This document shows, piece by piece, positions 7,841 to 15,715 of a DNA stretch of 64,000 nucleotides. This DNA is from Cohnella caldifontis (GTDB taxonomy: Bacteria; Bacillota; Bacilli; Paenibacillales; Paenibacillaceae), in NCBI RefSeq assembly GCF_029360585.1, contig NZ_JAQZSJ010000004.1, positions 62,001 to 126,000 of the forward strand. Direction: 5' to 3'. Made by a program: the position numbers and the translations under genes. Within the stretch, counting starts at the first letter, position 1, and each line of letters opens with the position of its first letter. The notes beneath the pieces are model-generated. The model did no database searches, was not told the DNA's origin, and was given only the letters and a program-made list of their open reading frames with translations.

Positions 7841-9889
7841 TCATCTTTCGTACTGGAATTTCGTCAGCGACGTTTGCAGCGCGCCGCATGCTTCTTTTAA
7901 TTCCGCGGAAAGCCGGGCCAGGCCTTCGCTGATCGTCAATTGTTCCGCGCTTTGGGAGGCGACCTCCTGGGTAATCGCCGAAGATTCCTCGGAGACCGCT
8001 GTGACGTTCTCGATCGCTCTCTTCAACGTTTCCTGGGCTTGCTCCAGATCCTTCAGACGTGCCGTGCTGGCTTCCGCCTTCGTCAGAACTTCTTCCATAT
8101 GGCCATGCACGTTGCCGAAAATCCGGTTCACCCGATGGACGTAACCCGCTTGCGCGAGCAAAATCGGCTGCGATTCGAGAATGGACGCGGACGTTGCCTG
8201 GATCTCCTCATGGAGCGTCTCCACGATGCCCGCCACCACTTCCATCGACTGCCGGGATTGTTCCGCAAGCCTTTGCATTTCCTGCGCGAGCACCAGGAAG
8301 CCTTTGCCTGCGTTTCCGACGCGGCTGGCCTCGATACCGGCGTTCAGGGAGAGGATCTTCGTCTGCTGATTCACCTGCGCCATCAGATCGAAGATTTTTT
8401 CCATCGACTTGGTGCTATCCCTGAGGCGCTCCACTTTCTGCGCCATTTCGCCGGTCTTGCGTTCCGCCTCGCTCGTGTTGGCCGTCAAATCCCCCAAGCA
8501 GCGAATGCCCTCCTGACTGAACACCCGGACTTCCTTCGCGGTATCCGCGACCTCCGTGATGCTCTCCATGACCGATTTCAATTGCTCGTTGGCCGCGAGC
8601 GTGACTTCGCTGCCGCAAGAGGCCTCTTCCGCAAGCGATACGGCGCCTGCGGCGATTTCTTCGGTCGCCGCGGCGATCTCTTTGGCCGTTTGGGACGTGC
8701 TAACCGACACCTGCACGATTTGGCCGGCCGTCCCCATCACCGCGGCCGCAAGCTTGTCCGTATCCCGGATCAACTGCGTCATCTGGCTCATCATTTGGTT
8801 AAAGCTGTTGCTCAGTTCCCCGATCTCGTCCTTTCGGGTGAAACCGGCGCGAACCTTCAAGTTTCCTTTGGCGCCTTCTTTCATTAAATTCCGGATGCGC
8901 TGCAGGGGACCGCCGATTCTTCTCGCGAGAAGGTACCCGATGACGAGCGCAAGGACAGCCGCCGAGAAGGCCGCGATCAGGGTAAAACGGTAAATGCTGT
9001 CCGCATGGGCGTATACCGAGGCTTTCGGCACAAGACCGATCAAAGTCCAGCCGGTGAGCTCGGATTTCGCGTATACCGCGAGCAAATCGGCGCTTCCGTC
9101 GCGAAGCGACAATTCGCCGGACCTGCCTCCCATCGCAAACGGCGGAGCGTCCGTCCAGGAAGCATTTGCGCTTGCCACGTTCGTTCCGTCGGCGTCCCGC
9201 ATCAACACGTTCCCGGAATCCAGCCGGATTTTCTTGAGCGTATTGCCGAGTAATACCGGGTCGAACTCCATAAGGAGAACCCCGATGGGATCGTCAAAGG
9301 AGTTTTTCAGAATTTGCGCGACTCCAAACGACGATTCGCCGGCGCGCGCGATTCCGAGATAACCCTGCTCGCGCGGAGGCAGCCATACGAATTTGCCGTT
9401 CTGGTCGATCGCTTTCTTATACCACTCTTGGGTCGCGATATCCTTCGGAATCTTGACATCCGTCGTCCCGAACGATCCTTTGTCGTTGAGTACGTAGATA
9501 CCCGTCACATAAGGCTGTGACAATTTCAGGTTTTGCAGGTAGCTGCGGACTTTTCGGTCCATCGTGACGCGCTGCACCTGCTCCAGGTCGAAATTCAGCA
9601 GCGTGAAAATCTGGTCCGTGAATTCCGTGTTGTTCCGGATCTGATTCGACAGGTTCTCGTAGTTGCCGAACATGTATTCCAGCTTTTCGTTCGCCTGGAC
9701 GATCGTTTGCAGAGAGGAATTAGACACCTCGGAGGCGATGGTGCGCTTCGACAAGTCGTACGAAATGAGGCCGACAGCCAAAACGAATGCCAGAATGCCG
9801 ACGAAAAAGATCAAAAACAGTTTGAACCCGATCGAGTGCAGGCTAAATCCTTTCGCAAACCGTCTATTCGCCGCCACGGGCATCCTCAT
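7841..9889 (-). CDS. Methyl-accepting chemotaxis protein
   Basis: 682 residues. The first transmembrane segment is at about 22-43, followed by an extracellular sensor (Cache-like by length and pattern) to about 297, a second transmembrane segment at 298-318, HAMP to about 372, and a cytoplasmic coiled-coil signalling domain to the end. The hairpin tip near residue 516 reads QQTKILSLNAGIEASRVGN, recognisable but divergent from the usual NLLALNAAIEAARAGE. It follows the RbsC-like permease with a 12-nt gap, so it is probably co-transcribed with uptake genes and may steer the cell toward the transported sugar, perhaps by contacting the operon's binding protein (inference). The start could be the ATG at 9889 or the one six bases later. 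Confidence 0.9.
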   Translation of the reverse strand: MRMPVAANRRFAKGFSLHSIGFKLFLIFFVGILAFVLAVGLISYDLSKRTIASEVSNSSLQTIVQANEKLEYMFGNYENLSNQIRNNTEFTDQIFTLLNFDLEQVQRVTMDRKVRSYLQNLKLSQPYVTGIYVLNDKGSFGTTDVKIPKDIATQEWYKKAIDQNGKFVWLPPREQGYLGIARAGESSFGVAQILKNSFDDPIGVLLMEFDPVLLGNTLKKIRLDSGNVLMRDADGTNVASANASWTDAPPFAMGGRSGELSLRDGSADLLAVYAKSELTGWTLIGLVPKASVYAHADSIYRFTLIAAFSAAVLALVIGYLLARRIGGPLQRIRNLMKEGAKGNLKVRAGFTRKDEIGELSNSFNQMMSQMTQLIRDTDKLAAAVMGTAGQIVQVSVSTSQTAKEIAAATEEIAAGAVSLAEEASCGSEVTLAANEQLKSVMESITEVADTAKEVRVFSQEGIRCLGDLTANTSEAERKTGEMAQKVERLRDSTKSMEKIFDLMAQVNQQTKILSLNAGIEASRVGNAGKGFLVLAQEMQRLAEQSRQSMEVVAGIVETLHEEIQATSASILESQPILLAQAGYVHRVNRIFGNVHGHMEEVLTKAEASTARLKDLEQAQETLKRAIENVTAVSEESSAITQEVASQSAEQLTISEGLARLSAELKEACGALQTSLTKFQYER

Positions 9890-9901
9890 CCTTCTCCGGA
9901 T

Positions 9902-10879
9902 TTACTTGTTCACGGCTTTCCGGCCGAACGCGACGGCCAAAATGATGATGAGTCCTTTGATGATCATTTGCTGGCTGACGTCGAGTCCCATGATGATCAA
10001 GCCGTTGTTGATCGTGCCGATCATCAGCGATCCGATGACCGTACCGACGACGGTTCCGACGCCGCCGAACAGGCTTGTGCCGCCTAGAATGACGGCCGCG
10101 ATGACGGACAGTTCATCCCCTTCGCCGAAAGTGAAGCGTCCGGAGTGCATCCGTCCGGCATACAGCATCCCGGCCAGGCCGGCGATCAACCCGGAAGCGG
10201 CGAGCACCATGAGCTTCGTCCGGGCCACGTTGACGCCGGAGAAACGCGCGGCGTTCTGGTTGCCGCCCGTAGCCAGCGTTCTGCGGCCAAACGTCGTTTT
10301 TCGCAGCACGACATGACCGATGACTGCGATCACCAGCGTCCAAATGAGAAGGACCGGAATCTTCCCGATGTCCCCGGACCCGAAGATGTAAGAAAAGTTT
10401 TCGTTGAGAATCGGGACGGGGGCCGTATCGGTAATCCACATGGCGAACCCTTTCGCGATTCCCATCATGCCGAGCGTAACCAGGAATGACGGGATGCTTA
10501 CCTTCGTCACAAGCCATCCGTTAACGGTACCGATCGCCAGTCCCGTACCCAAACCCGCCACGATGGCGCCCATAATCCCGTAGCCGTGTTCGAGCGCCAG
10601 CGCGCTGGTAAGCGAAGCTAAGGCCGCGATGGAGCCGACCGATAGATCGATCTCCGCCGCGCTGATGACGAAGGTCATCGCCACGGCCATAATGGAAATG
10701 ATCGCCGTTTGTCGAACGATGTTCATGATGTTGTTCGAAGTGAGAAACCCGTCGGAGTTCAGCGTGATGGCGAAATAGGCGAACACCACGATAAACGCGA
10801 TATACACGATATATTGCCGCCAGTTGAATTTTCGGGTCCAGGCGACGGTTGCCTTCGCCTCAGAAGTATTGGATTGCAT
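9902..10879 (-). CDS. Sugar ABC transporter permease (RbsC-like, CUT2)
   Basis: 325 residues, almost entirely hydrophobic helices, with the RbsC family motifs EIDLSVGSIAALASLTSAL and AAVILGGTSLFGGVGTVVGTVIGSLMIG. It forms the membrane channel for a monosaccharide or inositol importer with the ATPase at 10860-12359 and the lipoprotein at 13627-14862. The ATG has a GAGGAGGAG site 8 nt upstream. Its first 20 nt overlap the end of the ATPase gene, so the two are translationally coupled. Confidence 0.95.
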   Translation of the reverse strand: MQSNTSEAKATVAWTRKFNWRQYIVYIAFIVVFAYFAITLNSDGFLTSNNIMNIVRQTAIISIMAVAMTFVISAAEIDLSVGSIAALASLTSALALEHGYGIMGAIVAGLGTGLAIGTVNGWLVTKVSIPSFLVTLGMMGIAKGFAMWITDTAPVPILNENFSYIFGSGDIGKIPVLLIWTLVIAVIGHVVLRKTTFGRRTLATGGNQNAARFSGVNVARTKLMVLAASGLIAGLAGMLYAGRMHSGRFTFGEGDELSVIAAVILGGTSLFGGVGTVVGTVIGSLMIGTINNGLIIMGLDVSQQMIIKGLIIILAVAFGRKAVNK

Positions 10880-12359
10880 GCTGCAACTCCTCCTCGGACT
10901 GGATATCTTTCCGGTTATATTGATTCACGACCCGGCCGTCGTGGAACACGAGAATGCGGTCGCATACCGCCAGCAGCTCGGTGAGTTCCGAAGAAACGAC
11001 CAGGATGCTTTTGCCTTCGGTCGCCAGATCGCGGATCATGTCTATGATTTCGGTCTTCGCCCGGATATCGATTCCGATCGTCGGCTCGTCGAGCATGATG
11101 ATTTCCGGGGCATTGGCCAGCCACTTGGCGAAAACGATTTTTTGCTGGTTTCCTCCCGACAGCAGCCGGGTGGTTTTGTGGATCGAATCGGTTTTGATAC
11201 TGAGCTTGCGCACCCATTCTTCGGAATTCCGGTTCCCTTTGCGGTCGTTCACGAAACCAAGGGGCCCCGCTATTTTGGAGATGGACGGAAGCATGATGTT
11301 GTCCTTCACTTCATGTTCCAAGACCAGCCCTTGTTCCCTGCGGTCTTCCGGAACGAGCGCGAGCCCGCAGCGGATCGCGTCTTTCGGGGATTTCATCCGT
11401 ACCGGCTTCCCGTGGATGCGCACTTCGCCGTCCGTCCACGCGTCAATGCCGAACAGCGCGCGAAGCGTTTCGGTCCGCCCGCTGCCCATAAGGCCCGCGA
11501 ATCCGAGGATTTCCCCTTGCTTGAGTTCGAAAGTAACGCCGTTAAGCCGGTTGTCCGTTTTCAATCCCGACACCTGCAGGATCGCTTCTCCATTGCCGGA
11601 AACCGGTCTTTCCTTCCATTCGAACTTATCCAGGTTTTTCCCCGCGATGTGGCCGATGACGCTGTCCATGTCGAGGCGGGAGGTGTCGTCCGTCACCAGG
11701 TGGCGGCCGTCTCCGAGGATGGTGATCCTGTCGCATACGCGATAGATTTCTTCCATCCGGTGAGAAATGTAAATGATCGAGATGCCCCTGCTCTTCAGAC
11801 GTTCGATGAGCGAAAACAGGATTTCGGACTCCCGTTTGGTCAACGACGAGGTGGGTTCATCCATGATCAATATTTTCGTTTCCTTGGACAATGCTTTGGC
11901 GATTTCGGTCATCTGCCAGAAGCCAACGCCCAGATCGGCCACGAGGTCGCTCGGCTTCATGTCGACCTCCAAATCTTCCAACAGCCGCCTGGTCAACTCG
12001 GTGCATTGCTTATCGTCGATGAAACCCGCTTTCGTTTTCGGTTCCCGCCCGAGAAAAATGTTCTGTGCGACGGTCAAGGTAGGCACGAGGCTGAATTCCT
12101 GGAAAATCATCGATATGCCGTGTTTTTCCGCATCCGCCGGCGTTTGGATCTTCACTTCGTTTCCATCGATGCGGATCTGTCCCGCGTCCATTTCATAGAC
12201 GCCGGTCAATATTTTCATGAGCGTGGATTTTCCGGCTCCGTTGCCGCCCATCAAAGCGTGGACTTCACCCCGAAGCAGTTCAAAACCGACGTCTTGCAAA
12301 ACCTTGATGCCGTTGAACGATTTGCTGATGCCGCTCATTTGCAAAGCCGGCACTGCCAT
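10860..12359 (-). CDS. Sugar ABC transporter ATP-binding protein (RbsA-like, two ATPase domains)
   Basis: 499 residues from ATG 12359. The frame extends to 12416, but only the inner ATG has GGGGG/GGAG ribosome-binding sequence in front. Two ABC domains are fused. The first has Walker A GGNGAGKST at 38-46 and Walker B LIMDEPTSSL. The second has a degenerate Walker A (MGSGRTET), signature LSGGNQQK, and a second Walker B (IIMLDEPTIGID). This tandem arrangement with one degenerate site is normal for RbsA/MglA/AraG proteins. It powers the single RbsC-like permease downstream. Confidence 0.95.
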   Translation of the reverse strand: MAVPALQMSGISKSFNGIKVLQDVGFELLRGEVHALMGGNGAGKSTLMKILTGVYEMDAGQIRIDGNEVKIQTPADAEKHGISMIFQEFSLVPTLTVAQNIFLGREPKTKAGFIDDKQCTELTRRLLEDLEVDMKPSDLVADLGVGFWQMTEIAKALSKETKILIMDEPTSSLTKRESEILFSLIERLKSRGISIIYISHRMEEIYRVCDRITILGDGRHLVTDDTSRLDMDSVIGHIAGKNLDKFEWKERPVSGNGEAILQVSGLKTDNRLNGVTFELKQGEILGFAGLMGSGRTETLRALFGIDAWTDGEVRIHGKPVRMKSPKDAIRCGLALVPEDRREQGLVLEHEVKDNIMLPSISKIAGPLGFVNDRKGNRNSEEWVRKLSIKTDSIHKTTRLLSGGNQQKIVFAKWLANAPEIIMLDEPTIGIDIRAKTEIIDMIRDLATEGKSILVVSSELTELLAVCDRILVFHDGRVVNQYNRKDIQSEEELQHAIQYF

Positions 12360-12385
12360 ACTCCGACCCCCAGACGATATGTCGG

Positions 12386-12408
12386 GCGGGGACGGATGTC
12401 GCCCCCGC
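12386..12408 (-). other. Intercistronic stem-loop between oxidoreductase and ATPase genes
   Basis: GCGGGG (12386-12391) and CCCCGC (12403-12408) form a short GC-rich stem in the 88-nt gap. There is no T run, so it is more likely an mRNA processing or stability element, or a partial terminator, than a full stop. Confidence 0.4.
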
Positions 12409-12447
12409 GCCGGCATGTTTTGGTGAAAACGTGTCGTTACGCGAACC

Positions 12448-13611
12448 TTACAGGCATTTGACCCACTTGTCTGTCTCGGCGGATTCGATGATCGCGTCGG
12501 AGATGACGGAGATTCGATAGCCGTCGTAGAAGTTCGGCGATACTTCCGTATCGTTCACGATAGCGGAGAAGAAATCGTGCGCTTCGATGATTTTCGTCTC
12601 CGTGTATCCGATACCGAGCGCCGGAATCGGCCACAGCGCATCCCCGTACGGATGGGCGGGGCCGGTGTAAATCGTGCGGAAACCGCGGCGGTCGTCCGGA
12701 TCGTTCGAGAAGCACACCTGCAGCTCGTCGCGCCGCTCGTAGTTGAAGCAAATCGAACCCTTTTCGCCATGGATTTCGAACGTGAGATAGTTATTGCGGC
12801 CCCACGCGTTGCGCGTCGCCTCGATGCTGCCGACCGCGCCGTTCTCGAAGCGCAGCAACGTCGTCACCTCGTCATCCGTATCTACCGGTTCCTTCCGGAC
12901 GTCCGCTCCCGCTTTCACCGTACCCAATTTGTCGACGGAGCCGGATTGCACCGGCCGTTCCGTGATGTAGTGGCTGAGCACGCCCATGACTTGGGAAATT
13001 TCGCCGACCAGGTAACGCGCGAAATCGATCACGTGCGTTCCCGTGTCTCCCAAAGCGCCTGAACCCGCGACGTCCTTGCGGAAACGCCATGATAGCGGCG
13101 AGCTGGGATCCGCGGACCAGTCCTGCAAATAAGTGCCGCGGAAATTCAGGATCTTGCCGATGGCGCCTTCTTCAATGTACTTTTTCGCCAAGGCCACGGC
13201 CGGCGTACGGCGATAGTTGAAGGCGACCATATGCTTCACGCCGGCTTGCCGAACGGCATCCCACATTTGCTTGGCTTCCGCGCCGGTCCGGGCCAGCGGC
13301 TTTTCGCAAATGATGTGTTTGCCTGCCTTCGCGGCCGCGATGGCGATCTCGGCATGGGAGTTGTTCGGCGTGACGATGTCGATGACGTCCACGCCCGGAT
13401 CTTCCACGACTTTCCGCCAGTCGGACGAGTAGGACTCGAAGCCGTAACGGTCCGCCGCGGCTTTCGCCAGCTCGTCGTTAATGTCCACGACCGTTTTGCG
13501 GTAAGGAATCGCCGGAGCCGGCGAGAAAAACATCGGCATTCCGGCATAGGCCAGCGAATGCGCCTTGCCCATGAAACCTCCGCCGATCATCGCTACGTTC
13601 AATTTGCGCAT
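12448..13611 (-). CDS. Gfo/Idh/MocA family oxidoreductase
   Basis: 387 residues with N-terminal Rossmann motif IGGGFMGKAHS and signature CEKPLART. The C-terminal domain includes GALGDTGTHVIDFARYLVGE, where the Asp and His are the usual catalytic pair. The ATG has AAAGGAG about 10 nt upstream. It sits between the sugar-binding protein (13627) and the ATPase (12359), inside the transporter operon. It is clearly distinct from the second family member at 6674-7828, so the pathway probably contains two NAD(P)-linked steps. Substrate unknown; inositol, inosose and keto-glycoside dehydrogenases are the main alternatives. Confidence 0.9.
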   Translation of the reverse strand: MRKLNVAMIGGGFMGKAHSLAYAGMPMFFSPAPAIPYRKTVVDINDELAKAAADRYGFESYSSDWRKVVEDPGVDVIDIVTPNNSHAEIAIAAAKAGKHIICEKPLARTGAEAKQMWDAVRQAGVKHMVAFNYRRTPAVALAKKYIEEGAIGKILNFRGTYLQDWSADPSSPLSWRFRKDVAGSGALGDTGTHVIDFARYLVGEISQVMGVLSHYITERPVQSGSVDKLGTVKAGADVRKEPVDTDDEVTTLLRFENGAVGSIEATRNAWGRNNYLTFEIHGEKGSICFNYERRDELQVCFSNDPDDRRGFRTIYTGPAHPYGDALWPIPALGIGYTETKIIEAHDFFSAIVNDTEVSPNFYDGYRISVISDAIIESAETDKWVKCL

Positions 13612-13626
13612 GTTACGTGCACTCCT

Positions 13627-14862
13627 TTACTTTTTGGCTGCGTCTTGAATGGAGGAAGGAGCGTCGGTGCCGTATACCGTTTTCCAAGCATCCAGGATAT
13701 TGTCTTTCGTAACCGGAAGAGCCGGTACCGCATAATACGGAGCAGTCTGCTTGCCGAGCAGGGCATAGCCCGCCAGGATGGCTTCCGCGGTTCCCTGGTC
13801 ATACGGCAGCTGAGCGCCGAGACCTTTGATCATGCCGCCGGAAGCGATGTCGAGCGCAACGTTGGTGCCGAGGTCGATCGTGGTGATGACCAGATCGTTG
13901 CGGCCTGAGGAGCGGGCGGCTGCGAGAGCGCCTTCCGCCGGAACGTCCCAAACGACGAACAGACCTTTGAGGTTCGGATGCTTGGTCAGCAGTGCGGAAG
14001 CGACTTTCTCGCCGTCGTTCGGGCCCGTAATGCCGCCTTTGTCGATCAGTTTGATGTTCGGGTATTTTTCTTTGATCGTTTTTTCGAATGCGTCCGTTCT
14101 TTGCTTCGTGACGAAGAAGTCCGCGTCATGGTAGATCATGCCGATTTCGCCGGATTCGCCGATGGCCTTGGCCATGATGTTGGCGGACTCGACGCCGTTG
14201 CCGTAGTTGTCCGCGGATACGACGCTGACATAATCCTTGCCTGCTTGGAGGCCGTTGGGCTTGTTGTCCATGAACACGAGCTTCACGCCGGCCGCGGCGG
14301 CCTTCTTGTAGGCGTCCGCCGTCGATACCGGATCGACCGGGATGCTGACGATAACGTCCGGCTTCTTCGACAGAATCGTCTCGATGTCGGACACTTGTTT
14401 TTCCGACTTGAAGTTGGCGTCGGTGGTCGCGATGACTTCAATGCCCATTTTGGCGAAAGCCGCCTGCAGACCTTTGATTTGCGCCGTCGACCAGTCGTTG
14501 CCGGCATAGTGCATGGCGATGGCGGCCTTGTAGTGGCCCGCCTTGATTTTCTCGATGTCGTCGGCGGACAGCGACAGCGTTTTCGCCGAAACCGCCGTTT
14601 CGCCGTCCGGGCCCTTGCTCAAAATCTCTTTGTCCGGCAGCGCCTGGTTGATCGTCAGGGCTTCGCCCGACGCAGCGCTGGAAGCACTCGGAGACGCGGA
14701 AGCGGAAGCTGAAGCAGGTGCAGACGCGGAAGGTGAAGCGCTTTCGGAAACCGCCTCCGAGCTGGACGGACTCGAATCGCTGTTATTGCCCTTGCCGCAA
14801 GCCGCCAGAACGGCAACCAATGCCATAACCAGAACGACCGTAAGTGCGAGTTGCTTTTTCAC
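13627..14862 (-). CDS. Sugar-binding lipoprotein of the RbsB/periplasmic-binding-protein type
   Basis: 411 residues with a GTG start after GGGGGG. The signal peptide ends in lipobox L-A-A-C (Cys22), followed by a Ser/Ala/Pro-rich tether to about residue 68. The type I periplasmic-binding fold starts near 112 (AAIAMHYAGNDW) and includes KPDVIVSIPVDPVS and LVFMDNKPNG. Residues about 82-411 are clearly homologous to the C-terminal halves of both LacI-type regulators (15716-17743 and 17985-19973), including the pre-domain stretch LSLSADDIEKIKAGHY. It delivers substrate to the adjacent RbsA/RbsC transporter. Confidence 0.93.
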   Translation of the reverse strand: MKKQLALTVVLVMALVAVLAACGKGNNSDSSPSSSEAVSESASPSASAPASASASASPSASSAASGEALTINQALPDKEILSKGPDGETAVSAKTLSLSADDIEKIKAGHYKAAIAMHYAGNDWSTAQIKGLQAAFAKMGIEVIATTDANFKSEKQVSDIETILSKKPDVIVSIPVDPVSTADAYKKAAAAGVKLVFMDNKPNGLQAGKDYVSVVSADNYGNGVESANIMAKAIGESGEIGMIYHDADFFVTKQRTDAFEKTIKEKYPNIKLIDKGGITGPNDGEKVASALLTKHPNLKGLFVVWDVPAEGALAAARSSGRNDLVITTIDLGTNVALDIASGGMIKGLGAQLPYDQGTAEAILAGYALLGKQTAPYYAVPALPVTKDNILDAWKTVYGTDAPSSIQDAAKK

Positions 14863-14883
14863 GGAAAATGACCCCCCAAATGG

Positions 14884-15699
14884 TTATTGAAAATCGCATT
14901 GCTCGCGAAGATACTTTCTGCTGATGACCGCTCCGCGATAAGGGTCGTCGTGGCTGTCCAATTCGACGGTGATCCAACCGTCATAGCCGTGTGCCCGGAG
15001 GATCCGCGTCATCTCCGCGAAGTCCTGTCCGCCTTCACCCAAAGGAAGGAAGTTTCCGGAACCGTAATCCTTGTAATGAACGTAGCGGACCCGGTCGATG
15101 TATTTGCGGATCACGGCAACGGGATCGCCTCCCCCCGCTTCGATGTGCGCGGTATCCGGGCAGAGGGAAATGTTCGTCAGTTTCATGATGCGGTCGAGCT
15201 GATCCGGCGCCTGAACCATGGTTCCGAGATGCGGGTGGTAACTGGGTACGAGGCCGTACTTCTCCGCCACTTGCGCCGCGCCTTGCAGCGACTCCGCCAG
15301 AGCTTCGAAATCGGAATCGAGGATACCGGCTGCCCGGATCGCTCCTCCTCCGAGGACCAAATGCTCGGCTCCGCATTCGGCGGCCAGTTGGGCTACCTTT
15401 TCGATTTTATAAAGCTCTTCTTTCCAAATGTCCGGGAAAATGAAGTTCGCGCCGGTATAAACGCCTACGAGTTTTTGGCCATGCTGCTGCAGCAGGTTTC
15501 GGAATTCGGCGGGACGGTCCTCATACGTCATGAGGTTTCCGTCAAACAGTTCGATGCCCGCAAAGCCGGCGTTTGCGATCTCCTTGACCGCCTGCTCCAT
15601 CGATCCCGGGGTCCAATAGTACAAATCCTTTACCGAGGTGACGCCGGCGGGATGACCCACGACGCCGCCCCATGTATTCGTCTGGTAACCAAGCTTCAT
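14884..15699 (-). CDS. Sugar phosphate isomerase/epimerase (TIM barrel)
   Basis: 271 residues of the xylose-isomerase-like TIM barrel family. Conserved segments include NAGFAGIELFDGNL near 45, the His-bearing SYHPHLG near 155, SLCPDTAHIEAGG near 180, and the C-terminal GWITVELDSHDDPY. These supply Glu, Asp and His metal ligands. The ATG follows a near-perfect AAAGGAGGTGA site, the strongest in the operon. It lies 16 nt after the LacI-type regulator and 21 nt before the binding protein. Inosose isomerase/dehydratase and keto-sugar epimerase are plausible roles, given the two Gfo/Idh/MocA enzymes in the operon. Confidence 0.88.
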   Translation of the reverse strand: MKLGYQTNTWGGVVGHPAGVTSVKDLYYWTPGSMEQAVKEIANAGFAGIELFDGNLMTYEDRPAEFRNLLQQHGQKLVGVYTGANFIFPDIWKEELYKIEKVAQLAAECGAEHLVLGGGAIRAAGILDSDFEALAESLQGAAQVAEKYGLVPSYHPHLGTMVQAPDQLDRIMKLTNISLCPDTAHIEAGGGDPVAVIRKYIDRVRYVHYKDYGSGNFLPLGEGGQDFAEMTRILRAHGYDGWITVELDSHDDPYRGAVISRKYLREQCDFQ

Positions 15700-15715
15700 C
15701 TTTGTTCACCTCCTT

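Noticed and set aside
10824-12461. 545-residue plus-strand frame opposite the ABC ATPase
   Set aside because: Shadow of the RbsA-like gene, without motifs.
13627-14862. Possibility that the Ser/Ala/Pro repeats of the lipoprotein tether (residues 28-65) are a frameshift or low-complexity artefact
   Set aside because: The frame continues cleanly into the binding fold, and such tethers are normal after lipoboxes in this group.
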